Assembly (NCBI GenBank): GCA_964017065.1
Contig: OZ024783.1
Location: 10,057,367 to 10,121,366, forward strand
Length of the DNA stretch: 64,000 nt
From: Haliclona indistincta
Lineage: Eukaryota > Porifera > Demospongiae > Haplosclerida > Chalinidae
Reading direction: 5' to 3'
Shown here: in pieces, positions 1 to 10,781 of the stretch
Numbering within the stretch: position 1 is the first letter of the stretch
How the letters are laid out: each line of letters begins with the position of its first letter
Translations under genes and position numbers: made by a program
The notes under the pieces: generated by a model
Databases searched by the model: none
Told to the model about the DNA's origin: nothing
Seen by the model: the letters and a program-made list of their open reading frames with translations, nothing else

Positions 1-817
1 ATGTCCAGATTATGGACTCATCTATCAAATAGAGGCAATTCTGCTATTGATTGTTTGAAACATAGCCATGTTCATTGGATTCATGCCATTGTTCAACTAC
101 TGCAGCTGGAGATGGTTCAATTGCTGGCCCAATCATCACCAGTGGCTTCAAGACAAAGTCAATGCAGTCATAGAGCGCGTGTTTGATCAGGTCTTGAAGA
201 AGAACGACCAAGATGAGTATTTTGTACTAGACTATAAAGCTCCCACTAACTACACAAACCTATTGTTCCTTACTCTTGTTTTTGTCACTGTCAGCGCAAT
301 AGTGCAATTCTGGGACGAGTTCTTGTATGAGGAGTCCTTTGATTGCATCACACAGATATACACTTGCTGTTACGGACAAATCCAAAACTCAACTCAATAC
401 TTAGACTGCTCTGACACAAGCTATTTGGAGGACAACAACATCACATCCGTTGTCTGTCATAGGTTTGTGTTCAGAATAGGCCAAGCTGCTGGATCTGCAA
501 TCGGTATAATAGCAACTAATGCACTGGTCATACTTGTTATCACTTGGAGCCTATTGAAACTTTCCGATGGATACAAAGGCAAAGGATCCTGTCACGGAGT
601 CATTACAGTACTCATACAAAGTGGTTCAGCTCTGATAACATTGTCAGTCACACTACTAATGTGTATCTACAACATTGTGTCGTATCCAGGCTCCTCACTC
701 AAAAAGATACTGCAAATCTATCCAATAGGCATTTTAATATCAATCTACATCTTGATTTTTCCATGGACAAAATTTGAAAAGATTGACAAAGTCACACACA
801 CTGATAACATTCCTTGA
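1..817 (+). pseudogene. 5-TM family member, outlier type, cut by window start and carrying a nonsense codon
   Basis: Near-identical paralogue of the intact gene at 34746-35585, whose reading frame here starts at base 2. The first eight codons lie outside the window. At 56-58 the paralogue's TCA (Ser) is TGA, which stops the frame inside membrane span 1. From the next Met at 68 the frame is open for 249 codons. It contains the basic loop, span 2 ending QFWDEFLYEES, the cysteine loop with SYLEDNNITS, and three more spans ending FPWTKFEK. By my count only about seven residues differ from the paralogue over this part. Translation from Met 68 would give a protein lacking half of span 1, so I call it a probable recent pseudogene; a real polymorphism is possible. 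The tail lacks the family's RGTSIPI end. Confidence 0.75.
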
Positions 818-984
818 CATCCATAAACAGTGCACCACATTTAATAGTAGTACACTATATAAACATGTGATAAGAATACTCACGTGATTCTTATCATGTT
901 ATCTACCATAGTACATAATGTCAACAAGACACTGCTGAGCTGATCTGTACACTCGCCAGTGGACCCAGACTTGTAACAGCAACA

Positions 985-1941
985 ATGGAATCAGTCTTTC
1001 CAGGCAGTGTCACTACATATTTCATTGGAAGCTGTCAAACATACAGATGCTACTTTTGGTCAAAGGAAGCTGTAGAGATCACTTTCTTTTGCTTGTTTGT
1101 GCTGCCAGGTATCTTTTGGCCGGTTGCTTCAGTGTGTTGCTCTTGTTGGACAAGATGTGGCTGTATCAAGAAGAAGACAGAATCAAGATGTTGTGGGTGT
1201 GGTTGGACTGAACCAGTTGTACAGTTTGTGTTTGGTAGTGTCTTGAAGGAACACATTGATGGAGATGGAGAAAGAGGATATACTATATTCAACTATAAAG
1301 CCCCTGATTGTTACAAGGCATTTCTGTTCTCTAATGTGTTACAACTGATTGGTATAGCATTGATGCAATTCTGGGACATCTTCCTACTAGACGAGTCTCG
1401 TATTTGCACCACTGATCCAAACCTGGCTTGCTTTCCCTCTAATCCTATGCTGTCTACTCCACGCTTGGACTGCTCTGACACAACCTTTATAGAGAAAAAC
1501 AACATCACATCCTTCAGCTGCTACCGGTTTGTGTTCAAACTAGGTCCAGCCACAGGGTCTGCAGTTGGTATAGTGACAACCACTGCTTTGATCATAAAGT
1601 ACATGGTTCCATTGATTCTCCTCAAGATTTCCAAAGGTACAAATGGGTCAAAGTGTCAAAAATGCTCAACTATAGCTATGCAAATCGTTTTATCCCTACT
1701 AGCGGCACTGCTGACCAGTCTTATGGTGTATTTGCGTTACGCAATATCATACTCTCCACTGGAACTGCTCAATGCTATCAGATACCTACCAATAGGTTAT
1801 ATCATAACAAGTAACATCATCTTTGTTCCTTGGTTTAAATTCAAACAGATTGAAGCTGAGACTGAAGACGAAGATGAGTATCGAGTGACACCAATAAACT
1901 ACCCACGTGTCAAATATCAAAAACTAAAAAGTATTGACTGA
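985..1941 (+). CDS. 5-TM family member, outlier type with cysteine-rich cytoplasmic loop
   Basis: Intact 318-codon single-exon gene starting at ATG 985. An extended N-terminus of about 30 residues precedes span 1. The loop after span 1 carries a cysteine cluster (CCSCW...CGC...CCGCG), a plausible palmitoylation patch. Then come the family signatures YTIFNYKAP, span 2 ending MQFWDIFLLDES, and the extracellular loop CTTDPNLACFP...RLDCSDTTF...KNNITSFSCYR. Spans 3-5 end VPWFKF, and the tail is acidic, then YRVTPINYPRVKYQKLKSID. Its paralogue at 35753 differs at about 30 of 318 residues. It lies 168 bases after the preceding member, in the same orientation. Function unknown; most likely a plasma-membrane protein. 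The main-type promoter block is not visible upstream. Confidence 0.85.
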   Translation: MESVFPGSVTTYFIGSCQTYRCYFWSKEAVEITFFCLFVLPGIFWPVASVCCSCWTRCGCIKKKTESRCCGCGWTEPVVQFVFGSVLKEHIDGDGERGYTIFNYKAPDCYKAFLFSNVLQLIGIALMQFWDIFLLDESRICTTDPNLACFPSNPMLSTPRLDCSDTTFIEKNNITSFSCYRFVFKLGPATGSAVGIVTTTALIIKYMVPLILLKISKGTNGSKCQKCSTIAMQIVLSLLAALLTSLMVYLRYAISYSPLELLNAIRYLPIGYIITSNIIFVPWFKFKQIEAETEDEDEYRVTPINYPRVKYQKLKSID

Positions 1942-2398
1942 TAGACATTTACTGACCAGCACTATATCAATGTATCATCTGTAATATTCAACTACATACT
2001 GTATTATGAGAGAAGCACTATCGAGGATTAACAGCACAAACAGACAATAGTTTGATTGATGATTGCGCTATTGACAAATGCACCATGTGTAACCATCCTG
2101 TGTGTGAGCAATGCATTCTCAGTATCTGCATTACTGATACGTCAAGTATGGCGTACAAATTGCTCACAGAATGCTTTACGTATAAAAGCAAAAAGGGAAA
2201 GCTGCTTCAGCTTAGGCTGCCATTAAAATGAGACCCAGCATTACATGAAAGCTGAGTGTCACGTAAGCTTGTGTAGATGTTCAAGACGCTTGAGCGTGTA
2301 ATATTAGTTGCATGCAGATTGCTGGTTCTTGTTCATCTGCTACATGTAACTTATGCACTCATGTGAATACTGCAGCTTGGAATTATGATTAAAGTTCA

Positions 2399-2598
2399 AA
2401 TACCGTAAAATTAATTTTCGTGGTGTTAATAATTTTGGCGAATTATGCTTTAACAATAAATTTTGCGTTTTTTGGGTGTTGTCCTGTATAAAAGTGATTG
2501 GTTAAAATTGGTAAATTTCGCGATCAAATTTAATGGCACTCGTGAAATTCGTAAAAAAATAAGCTACCACGAAATTTTCTACATTTTCGGTGTAGTTT
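2399..2598. mobile_element. Possible small inverted-repeat element (MITE-like)
   Basis: An AT-rich stretch whose ends are roughly inverted copies of each other: TACCGTAAAA...TTTTCGTGGT on the left, and ACCACGAAATTTT...TTTTCGGTGTA on the right. The match is imperfect and no target duplication is evident. Confidence 0.35.
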
Positions 2599-2984
2599 GC
2601 TGTTACAATAATAATACTCATGTAACATAATTATTATCTGTTTATGATGTATAACAATACATTTTTTCTGTACACAAACAGAAACCAATCAATGTTTGTG
2701 ATATTAATGACAACTACCTCTACACAAATTGCATCACAAAAAGCATCAATTACATTTCCACTGGAAATGCCCAAAATTCCAATTGATGTTTACCTTTTGC
2801 ACACACCAAACACAATATGACAGATTGCTGCTTTTGGTCTTCAGATGCAATGTATCATCCAGATATCTCTCATGGCTATGTATAGCAATAGCCTGAGAAT
2901 GCTTGTAAAACTATTCTGATTGCTTTTTTGCCATCTGTTTTGACACAGTTGTTTTCAACTTGAGCCTTGACAATTCTATATCGC

Positions 2985-3435
2985 TGTTATAATTAGCTGG
3001 CATGGCAAGCAGCAGAGTGGCGATCTTAAACGAGCTTACCCACTGAGCTGTTCTTCAAAGAATCCAGACTCCAATATGCGTTCACCATACCGCAATATTC
3101 TACTTGAATGGTTGGTCAAATGCATATTACGCAATCACAAGATGAACACTTAGCTGAGAATAGATTGTGATTGTGGAACTTAAATTGTTGTTTTAAAACT
3201 AAGTCCACAAGGCACTTACCAGGGGAACTTCCCGACTGTTCATGAGTGTTTCGTTCTAAGCACTGATTGCGTCAAGATGCTAGGTTGGTGAAGAAGATAA
3301 TAAAAGTCAATTTTCACTGGTTCCAAGTTCTTCACATTAGTAACAATTTCTAGTAATTTAAGTGCTACTGTAGAGATGAATCAACACCAGAGAGCAGATT
3401 CAAGTGTCTCTTGACCTGCTCTTGACACTTAAACC
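2985..3435 (+). mobile_element. Decayed copy of the composite element seen at 46485-47735
   Basis: Phrase by phrase it matches 47100-47560: GGCATGGCAAG, then AACACTTAGCTGA, AAAACTAAGT, AAGGCAC, CGACTGTTCATGAGTGTTT, a GAAGAA tract and TTAGTAACAAT. It is much more diverged than the 18879 and 46485 copies. The hairpin end and foldback end are not recognisable. The bases after it, to about 3500, contain short repeats of the phrase AAGTGTCTC. Confidence 0.6.
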
Positions 3436-3963
3436 TGCTCTCTATAGACACTAAAGAGACCCTTTAAGTGTCTCAGATTTAAGTGTCTCTATAGTTCATA
3501 ACCAGGCAAAACACTAGCGTCTGACATTGCGTTGTAGCTACTGACTTGTTTTCTGCCATCCGTACATAGGAACGCACTACTGTGTATTTTTGATGATGTC
3601 ATGCTGGAAGAATTGTATACTTGTTGCATATCCTGTTTACATAGTCTAAAATAATAATATGTATCTTCCAAGAAAACCTACTCATCAGCTAAAGCAGGAG
3701 CCTATTATAAACAAGGGAGCATGTAACTATGAATAGTGAATACTAAACCGTATAGCGGCAAAATTTAAAGATGGTGGTTGTGTTTGTTTTCAGTAACATC
3801 CATATAAAGAATGTAATAACTAGTACACACTTCTACTAACCTCGCCCGGGCGCATGCAGCAGCTGAAAGAGAGCCTTCCTTTCCTTTAGCGAAGCATCTG
3901 TGTCTTGGTGCTATCGTTTAGAGCATCACCGTGGTCATCTTCTGTGCTTAATAACAGCATCAA

Positions 3964-4083
3964 TCAAAAATCATACGTTAGTGCAATACGGCGCTTACTG
4001 CTTGGCTGTGGTATGCTGCAACCTTCTGTCTGATCACGATCAGTCTCAGCAGTACTCTCCGTTTGTATACTAGTGGTAGCCAT
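3964..4083 (-). other. Short open frame, possible first exon
   Basis: A 39-codon frame opens with ATG in a good Kozak-like context (ACCATGGCT) and ends at TGA. It is polar with a basic end (SSKRR). A GT follows the RRIAL codons, but I could not find a convincing downstream exon. No family recognised; it may be chance. Confidence 0.15.
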
Positions 4084-5084
4084 GGTACCGCATTTACCAC
4101 AGACGCTAGCCCTACCATGTGCTCTCACCGGCTTAATTAATTAGAGGCACGGTTAAAATACTCCTTATATGGATTATAGTTCTTATAATTATAGCAACTG
4201 CTATTATTAGAACACCCACCATGTTGGATTTGGCATGGTCCCAATGTGCTAGAAGGAAACATCCTGATATTGTGCATATACAAACTTCCTACATGAATGT
4301 TGTTCTTTGTTATATCGTATTGTATCGTATTGTTCTTTGTTGCACATACTTCCTACATGAATGCTGTTCTTTGTTAGACTCATTCAGCATGGAGAAATGG
4401 ACACAATTCCTGCAAGGCAAACTATTCTGTACCCTTCAAGTAGGGTGATAATGAAAACTTAGTGTCTCGATATTCATTGTTGATCAGATCAAATGGCGAC
4501 AATTTTGTGTGAGGCGGTGTATACAGAAAAGATATTACACATAAGATAGTAGATACTGTACTATGGCAGCAGCTCACTAGATTATGTCTTCAAAGGCATG
4601 CTCCGTCCGTCAGTGGAATATTTCGTCATATAATAATATTCCCTGATAGTCAAGTAATTTCTTGTGAAAAAAAATATCATGACTAGCCATGGTATATCTG
4701 GATATTTCACAAAAAATCATGGACATCCATGAGTGCCAAAAACAACCTTCCAGAGAGGAAAAAGGAAGGGGTGAGAGCTGTGAGTCAACTTCACCAGGAA
4801 ACTATGAAAATAAACATACCACCAATACTAGGCTATGGACACCAGTGGGCCCAGTGGTTGCTATGGTATTCACCATGCATGATTACTTGGAAATATATCA
4901 TGACCACATTCAGTAATAACTACTAGAAACCCTGGCTAAACCACTGGGTTTATTGGTTGTAGGCATGGCATAACCAAAGGCATTTCTACTATGACCACTC
5001 AGTTTTGATAGTTACATCTACCACAAATCATGCATTACATTATTATAAGTGATGTGAGTATCTTGCTTCTATCACAATTATCCT
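4084..5084. other. Gene-free stretch upstream of the beta-helix gene
   Basis: I see no convincing gene. There is a short local duplication around 4286-4376, where the phrase CTTCCTACATGAATG...TGTTCTTTGTT occurs twice around TATCGTATTG repeats. Confidence 0.5.
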
Positions 5085-7871
5085 ATGATTCCAGTTACAA
5101 TGTGGTATAGTTTCCTTCGACTGATGCTGGCTCTGCCAATGATCTCTCTTTGCTCTAGTACAGACCAGAAGCTGATCTATGTGGACAGCCGCAGACTGAC
5201 TAGGGTCAATGACTCCTCCCCCTGCTGGGAGGGCGGCTACTCCACTCCTTGCCTCTCCCTCAACATGGCTCTCAAAGGAGCCCAGCACTACAGCCACTCC
5301 ATCACCATCCTCCTCCAACCAGGACAACACCAGCTGCACAATGGCAGTGAGACTCAGCTCAGGAACATGTCCCAGCTAGCCATTGTGGGTAATAGCAGTC
5401 AAGGTGAGCCTGTAGTCGTCACATGTCAGCCATTGACTGGTCTAGCATTCCTCCGGTCAACCAATATCACAATCAGTAACTTGAGTTTGATTAACTGTGG
5501 AAAGATACAATGCGAACACGATAATGATTGTAACCTGATCCAAGTAGCAATATTGTTTACTGGCTGCTCCTCAATAGAATTGAGCAATCTTCACATTAAT
5601 GAGTCTAGTGGCACTGGTGTTGCTGTTTATAATGCAATGGACAAAGTTAGCATTGACTCGTGTCAGTTCATGTACGGAGGAGGAGGAGGGTTAGTGATAG
5701 AGGCTAGTGAGGCCACCTCACAATCATTCTGTACTATAACTAACTCCACCTTCACTCACAACACTGCTAGTAGTGCAGCTGCTGGCCAGTGGATCAACCG
5801 GTGTGGCAGTACCACTAGAGGAGGAGGCATCTCAGTGGTGTTCAGAGGAGAAGCAACTAACAACACTGTACAACTGGTCAATAATGTACGTCTGAACAAC
5901 AACAAAGCACAGTTTGGAGGTGGTTTGTATCTAGGCTTCCATGACAATGCCAGTGGTAATACTGTTACTGTAGACAATGTTGAGGTGACAGAGAATGAGG
6001 TGATAATAGAGAGGGATAGTCCAGCATATGTACGTTATAACTACTTTAACTACACAATTGAATCAGGAGGCACTCTTAACCAATCACGTGCTGTGCATGA
6101 CATCTGGGGCAGAAATATAAAAGATCCTGATAAGATTCTAATAGAGTTTATTAATGGTCCAGCATTCACACTAGATCAACTGAGCACACTATCGTCACAG
6201 ATACTGGCTAACTGTTCCGATAATTACACAAATCAAAGCTCACTTCTGTATATTCATCCACTTCAGTTTTCAGCCATCAGAGTTACAATACACTTTCGGC
6301 AATGTAGTACATCTTTTTTAGGCCCTTCATCATGCAATACTTGTCGATCATCCGGTAAAAATGGACATTGTCCTTCCTCATACTCAACTAATGATCGTAG
6401 TCGATTTTGTGTTCAAGGCAGAGGAGGAATACTGTGTGGTAATTGCAGTGAGGGATATGCTGTAGCCATTAATGATCCTGACCTCTCTTGCATCGAATGT
6501 GATTCCCCCTACTATGGGGTGGCCATATTTTTGTTTCTACAACTAGTGCCAGTTCTGATCATGTTAACACTGTTGGCAGTTCTTCACATCAAAATCACTG
6601 ATGGTAGTTTTAGTGGGTTTGTACTGATTAGCCAAATGGTAACACTGCAATTTCCAGGACTAGGATATTCATCCTGGATTCCTTCATGCTATGGGTCAGA
6701 ATTTGACATGTTTATGAGAAAGAACCACTTGAGTATTCCTCTCACAGTGTACAGTATTTGGAACCTTAAATTCCTCAATCTTAATCCAGCTCCTTTCTGT
6801 ATCCCTCACATAAACACAGCAGCCGGAGCTATTCTTCTTGAATACATCACAGCTGTCTGTCCTCTGGTGTTTATTGTGGTGACATATGCTTGGATCAAGT
6901 GCTACAATAATGGCTACAGGCTTGTTGTATACACCACTAGACCAGTCCATCAGCTACTGGCTCGCTTCTGGCAAAAAGTCAAAATACAGCCTTCATTAAT
7001 TGATACTTATGCTGGCTTGATGCTGCTATCATACATGCGCTTCTTAGCCACTTCAGTTAAACTGCTCAAGTTCACTTTTGTATATCCTAATACTGACGAA
7101 GATTATAACTACGCTCTAGCATTTTATTATGATGCTAACTTGAGCTACTTTACCAGTCGTCATGCTGCATATGGTGTCCTGGCAATATTGTGTCTACTGG
7201 TATTTGTAGTTACTCCAACTATTGTTCTCTTATTCTATCATCTCAAATGCTTCCAGCGATGTCTGACAAAATGCAAGTTGGACAGGCCAGGCCTGCATGC
7301 ACTGGTGGATGCTTATCATGGCTGCTTCAAAAACAGTGCAACTGATGGCAGTGAGAGAAGGTACTTTGCTGGACTATTTCTTTTGTTTCGTTTCTGTTAT
7401 GTCTTTTTTCTAATCACACCACTTCCTATGTTTTCTGTTTCAGGATTTGAAATCGACATTTGCTTTATTATGGCAGCATTGATTGCTATATTTCGACCAT
7501 ATAAAACGATTACCCACAACTTCACTAACTTTATGTCAGTTTTTTTCTTGCTTGTGCATGTATCAGCAGGTTTTTTAACAGAGTATGGCATATACAATGT
7601 TATATTTTATATCATGCTTTATTGGTTTCTATACATTCCGCTATTGGTTCTCTGTATCTATCTCACATATTGCCTGTTCAAGCCCTGTTATGCACGAATT
7701 ACGATTTTTAAGTGCAGGAAAAAGCAAAGTTCAGCCAATGATGAACCACCACCTGAAAACCAAGCTCCAACCGTTGAAACTTCTTTCACTACTGTCTCAC
7801 TGCATGACTACATAGCAGACGACCTATACGCTGATCGTGTACTCAATCCTGATGAATACAAGAAGCAGTAG
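5085..7871 (+). CDS. Extracellular beta-helix protein with multi-span membrane domain
   Basis: A 928-codon single-exon frame from ATG 5085 (a second ATG is at 5103). Residues 1-25 look like a signal peptide. Residues 30-400 carry repeated short strands with NITISNLSL, CSSIELSNLHI, ITNSTFTHNTA and NNKAQFGGGLYLG patterns, typical of a right-handed parallel beta-helix, with many N-glycosylation sites. A cysteine-rich segment follows (SSCNTCRSS...GILCGNCSEGY...CIEC, about 415-475), then eight or so hydrophobic spans to about residue 870, and a polar tail rich in proline and acidic residues. This architecture is common in sponge predicted proteomes; I infer a surface receptor or adhesion role, but no function is established from sequence. 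The larger gene at 41263-44892 has the same plan. Confidence 0.85.
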   Translation: MIPVTMWYSFLRLMLALPMISLCSSTDQKLIYVDSRRLTRVNDSSPCWEGGYSTPCLSLNMALKGAQHYSHSITILLQPGQHQLHNGSETQLRNMSQLAIVGNSSQGEPVVVTCQPLTGLAFLRSTNITISNLSLINCGKIQCEHDNDCNLIQVAILFTGCSSIELSNLHINESSGTGVAVYNAMDKVSIDSCQFMYGGGGGLVIEASEATSQSFCTITNSTFTHNTASSAAAGQWINRCGSTTRGGGISVVFRGEATNNTVQLVNNVRLNNNKAQFGGGLYLGFHDNASGNTVTVDNVEVTENEVIIERDSPAYVRYNYFNYTIESGGTLNQSRAVHDIWGRNIKDPDKILIEFINGPAFTLDQLSTLSSQILANCSDNYTNQSSLLYIHPLQFSAIRVTIHFRQCSTSFLGPSSCNTCRSSGKNGHCPSSYSTNDRSRFCVQGRGGILCGNCSEGYAVAINDPDLSCIECDSPYYGVAIFLFLQLVPVLIMLTLLAVLHIKITDGSFSGFVLISQMVTLQFPGLGYSSWIPSCYGSEFDMFMRKNHLSIPLTVYSIWNLKFLNLNPAPFCIPHINTAAGAILLEYITAVCPLVFIVVTYAWIKCYNNGYRLVVYTTRPVHQLLARFWQKVKIQPSLIDTYAGLMLLSYMRFLATSVKLLKFTFVYPNTDEDYNYALAFYYDANLSYFTSRHAAYGVLAILCLLVFVVTPTIVLLFYHLKCFQRCLTKCKLDRPGLHALVDAYHGCFKNSATDGSERRYFAGLFLLFRFCYVFFLITPLPMFSVSGFEIDICFIMAALIAIFRPYKTITHNFTNFMSVFFLLVHVSAGFLTEYGIYNVIFYIMLYWFLYIPLLVLCIYLTYCLFKPCYARITIFKCRKKQSSANDEPPPENQAPTVETSFTTVSLHDYIADDLYADRVLNPDEYKKQ

Positions 7872-8795
7872 AGAGACACTAGTCTTACTCCTTCAAGTCA
7901 CTATTTGTTTGATTATTTCTATGACCAGTAGATCCTGTGCAAGTTGTGGTATGACTGTGTGAACTAGAACAATGTAGCTAATCTCTGTTATTAATTTGTA
8001 CATAATTATACATTGCAGCGTGTGATTATCAAATTGTATGTTTCTGTTGTTGTAGTTCATTATATTTCAACTTTTGTCTCGAAATTGTCATACTTTAAGT
8101 ATACCTGTGTGAGTGTATAAGACAGCTACTTTGAAAGTCATAAAAAGATTATTTTTAACATCCTTGTATCGGAGGAGCATTAAACAGTATAACGAAAAAA
8201 AGAAAATACCGCGTCGATTAGAAAATCTTCGGCGTTAGAATATTTTCGTTGCCCATCCTTGCAATGATAATTAAAAGTGTACATTTTATTATTATGTGTG
8301 GCAACGAAACTTTCCTGATCTACAGTAGAATGCAGTAACAGAGAAAAGACTAACAAAGGATCAAATATGTAATGAAGAGGACAATAATTAATTATTATAC
8401 AAAAATAGAAGATAATGATGAACATCAATACCGATAATTATGAGACAAATCAAAGAATTGTTAAGATAAGCTTTAATTTGTATATTATTGTATATTGATT
8501 GTATATGCTGCTTAAAGTTCTGACAAAATAATATTATCCAATGTGACAAGCAAAATTAATTATGCATCACTTAGTACTTGGTATTTCGGGCTTCCTAATG
8601 GTTTTCATAATGTATTATTTAGTGTAAGGTAGGAGTGACCCATAAGAGGTTAATCTGGTGTTTTTGTGATTCCACAATACAACAGTTAGTTGAAGTTAGG
8701 TGACTCAAATCACAAGAGACCGCTTTGCCCCTAGATATCAATAAAACCACTCTAGGTTTGAGTTGCATGCTTATAGATGCTAGCGCTGTTGTCTC
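7872..8795. other. Gene-free stretch
   Basis: AT-rich DNA between the beta-helix gene and the next family member. I see no gene, and only low-complexity AT runs. Confidence 0.5.
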
Positions 8796-8824
8796 ACATC
8801 AACAGCTTATTTTTATACTGAAAG
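8796..8824 (+). promoter_or_regulatory. Conserved promoter-like block, copy 1 (partial)
   Basis: ACATCAACAG followed by TTTTTATACTGAAAG matches the promoter-proximal end of the block found upstream of other members (best seen at 17134-17200). It lies about 120 bases before the ancestral ATG of the gene at 8946. The AACTATGTCATAATG part is not recognisable here. Confidence 0.5.
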
Positions 8825-8945
8825 CACCTGGTGTCACTTAAACATACAAAGGAAACTGGACTAAACATGGTCAAAACTTGAGCTTGATAAGAGTTAACAC
8901 TTAGTGAACGTGAGTCACACAAAGAAGAATTGTCACAAATAGACA

Positions 8946-9796
8946 ATGGAGGCGACTACTACTTCACAAGAGATTACTTGCTGCCATTAATTCTCTTCAT
9001 CTTGTGCACAGCACTAACGATCCTTCTTATTCCGATACAACTTATGCTCAAAAGAAGCTCCAGATTGAAAAGACATTTCAAGGCACACTTTTTGATAAAA
9101 CTTGTTTTCAGAATTATGCTGAATAAGCGGACAGACAAAGCTGGAAAAGTGGTTTATACTATATTGAAATATAAAGTTTCCAAAAGGTACAAGGTATTGA
9201 TGCTGGCTGTAGCAACCTCTCTGACAGGAGTTGGGGGAGTGGTGTTTTGGGACTACTTTATATTTGAAGATTCATACATTTGCAGCACTGATCCTAACTT
9301 GGCTTGCTTTCCTGCCTTTCCTAACTTGACCACTCTACGCTTGGACTGCTCTGACACAAGCTATTTGGAAATCAACAACATCACCTCCATCATTTGCTAC
9401 AGATATTCATTCACACTAGGCTCAGCCACTGGTGGTGCTCTTGGTGTAGTAACAACTTATGCTTTAGTATTCATCATCAAAACTTTGCTTCTTCTCAAAG
9501 TGTCTAACGGAAGTGAATGGACCAAGTGTCGTGCAGTACTCACTGTAGCTATACAGATCACTATAGTAGTGACAATATTCAGCATAGCTATTCCAGTATA
9601 TACCTTTCTAGCACTGAATTCATATACCATCGAGAAGAAAATTATTAGAATTATGATAAGTGGATCCATTGTTTTTACAATAATATACAGCACAGTGCTC
9701 TTTCCGTGGTGGTCGTTTGAAAAGATGAAAGACATTAAAAAAGATATTGAAGATAATACTGAATATGCGAACAACGGAGAATGTAGACGAGTATGA
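8946..9796 (+). pseudogene. 5-TM family member with start region shifted out of frame
   Basis: The family ATG-GAG-GC start is present at 8946. Compared with the gene at 20348, 16 bases are missing directly after it, so this ATG opens the wrong frame. The family frame itself is open from 8891 but contains no ATG before a Met in span 1. From YYFTRDYLLP onward the product is normal: basic loop, span 2 (FWDYFIFEDSYIC), loop CSTDPNLACFP...SYLEINNITS, and spans 3-5 ending FPWWSFEK. The tail stops at GECRRV because AGA is TGA, so the conserved RGTSIPI end is missing. Translation could only start at the internal Met with loss of span 1, or from an unseen upstream exon. Probable pseudogene. Confidence 0.65.
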
Positions 9797-10087
9797 TGAA
9801 CATACTATGTGTCAGAGAAGGTCTTTAAAGATACGCCATTGTTTACTTCATGCTCATGTGTATTACTACTAGTCTTGCAGTTCACTGACAAATAAATATA
9901 AAGTTTTTCAACTGTTTTTTTAATTTTTTTTAATAATACCAGTTGTTTCATAGTAGTCACTAAAACCAACCAATAAAAATTAATTTTGATTCTCGCGATG
10001 CATGTCATGCAGTATAACTATGCAGTTTTTTTAAAAAGAAGGTTAACTTCACTGTGCTGTACACAATACTAGTAGTGCATTCAGCTC

Positions 10088-10378
10088 ACTTTGGTGTGAA
10101 CACTCACCTCCTTAAACGTGAGGCAATCTTCACATTTGATCACATTTGAGTTACACCCCTTTGGGGTCAATAGTCAATACACATGTGTAGGAATGGTGCA
10201 TACCTACATGGCTTTTGGGTGTGGTAATCACTCTCCAAGTAACCCAGGACTTGGATTATATAGCTTTATCACACGAAAGAAGGCAGCGCTGACCCCAAAG
10301 AGGTGTAACTCGCATGTGGAGCCTAGGCAGGCCTACCAAGATCGCCTCGCGTTTAATGTGGATAGTTCACACCAAAGT
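10088..10378. mobile_element. Short hairpin inverted-repeat element (MITE)
   Basis: Begins ACTTTGGTGTGAAC and ends GTTCACACCAAAGT. The inversion continues inward with gaps (CTTAAACGTGAGGCAATCTT against the complement of AGATCGCCTCGCGTTTAA). An inner pair, GTTACACCCCTTTGGGGTCA and TGACCCCAAAGAGGTGTAAC, lengthens the hairpin. It holds no gene. No clear target duplication. Confidence 0.75.
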
Positions 10379-10546
10379 CATCTATAAACATTTAGAATAT
10401 AGTTCAATATAGAAGTTGCTGAAATGAATTTCAACAGATGACAATGCACAGTACAAATAACAAAAGTATCCTTATTGCACACATTGCATTTGATGAGTAC
10501 ATGCATTGCATAAGGCGGCTTATTTGGTCATGCGTTCTTGTATCAA

Positions 10547-10615
10547 TTATGTCATAATGTTACACAACTTGTTTTACATCAGCAGTTTATTTTTTTTAAA
10601 CACTTATCTGAAAGC
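10547..10615 (+). promoter_or_regulatory. Conserved promoter-like block, copy 2
   Basis: AATTATGTCATAATGTTAC, then CAACTTGTTTTACATCAGCAG and TTATCTGAAAG, about 170 bases before the ATG at 10782. The TTTATA element is replaced by a T-run. Confidence 0.55.
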
Positions 10616-10781
10616 AGTTTGTGTTATTTGCAAGGAAATGCAGGAAATTGGTCAAATATGGTAATACTGAATTGACATCAACGTGTGTAATATTTATAAC
10701 TTACAAATCTCAGTGACTTAGGAGCAGTCGAGATTGAATACAACTTTGCTGAATTTCTACTACTACTACTACTATAAGACA

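Larger units (their letters stand above)
1..2335 (+). repeat. Segmental duplication, copy 1 of the outlier gene pair (partner 34769-40135)
   Basis: Bases 1 to about 1970 align almost base for base with 34769-36740. After the partner's 3.05-kb insertion (36749-39799), similarity resumes at 39800 and can be followed to about 40135, opposite 1975-2335. The unit carries two genes in tandem. The insertion-free copy here shows what the partner locus looked like before transposon entry. Confidence 0.85.

Noticed and set aside
56..58. Selenocysteine at the in-frame TGA
   Set aside because: The near-identical paralogue has serine there, no other member has Cys or TGA at this site, and I see no supporting structure.
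5043..5339. 98-codon - strand frame over the start of the beta-helix gene
   Set aside because: It overlaps the signal peptide and helix of the gene at 5085 on the opposite strand and has no family resemblance; a shadow frame.
8930..9796. Start at TTG, GTG or other non-ATG codons for several members
   Set aside because: In an animal nuclear gene I used only ATG. The upstream extensions of the frames at 8930, 10734, 14840, 17319, 22721 and 33199 are not conserved among relatives.
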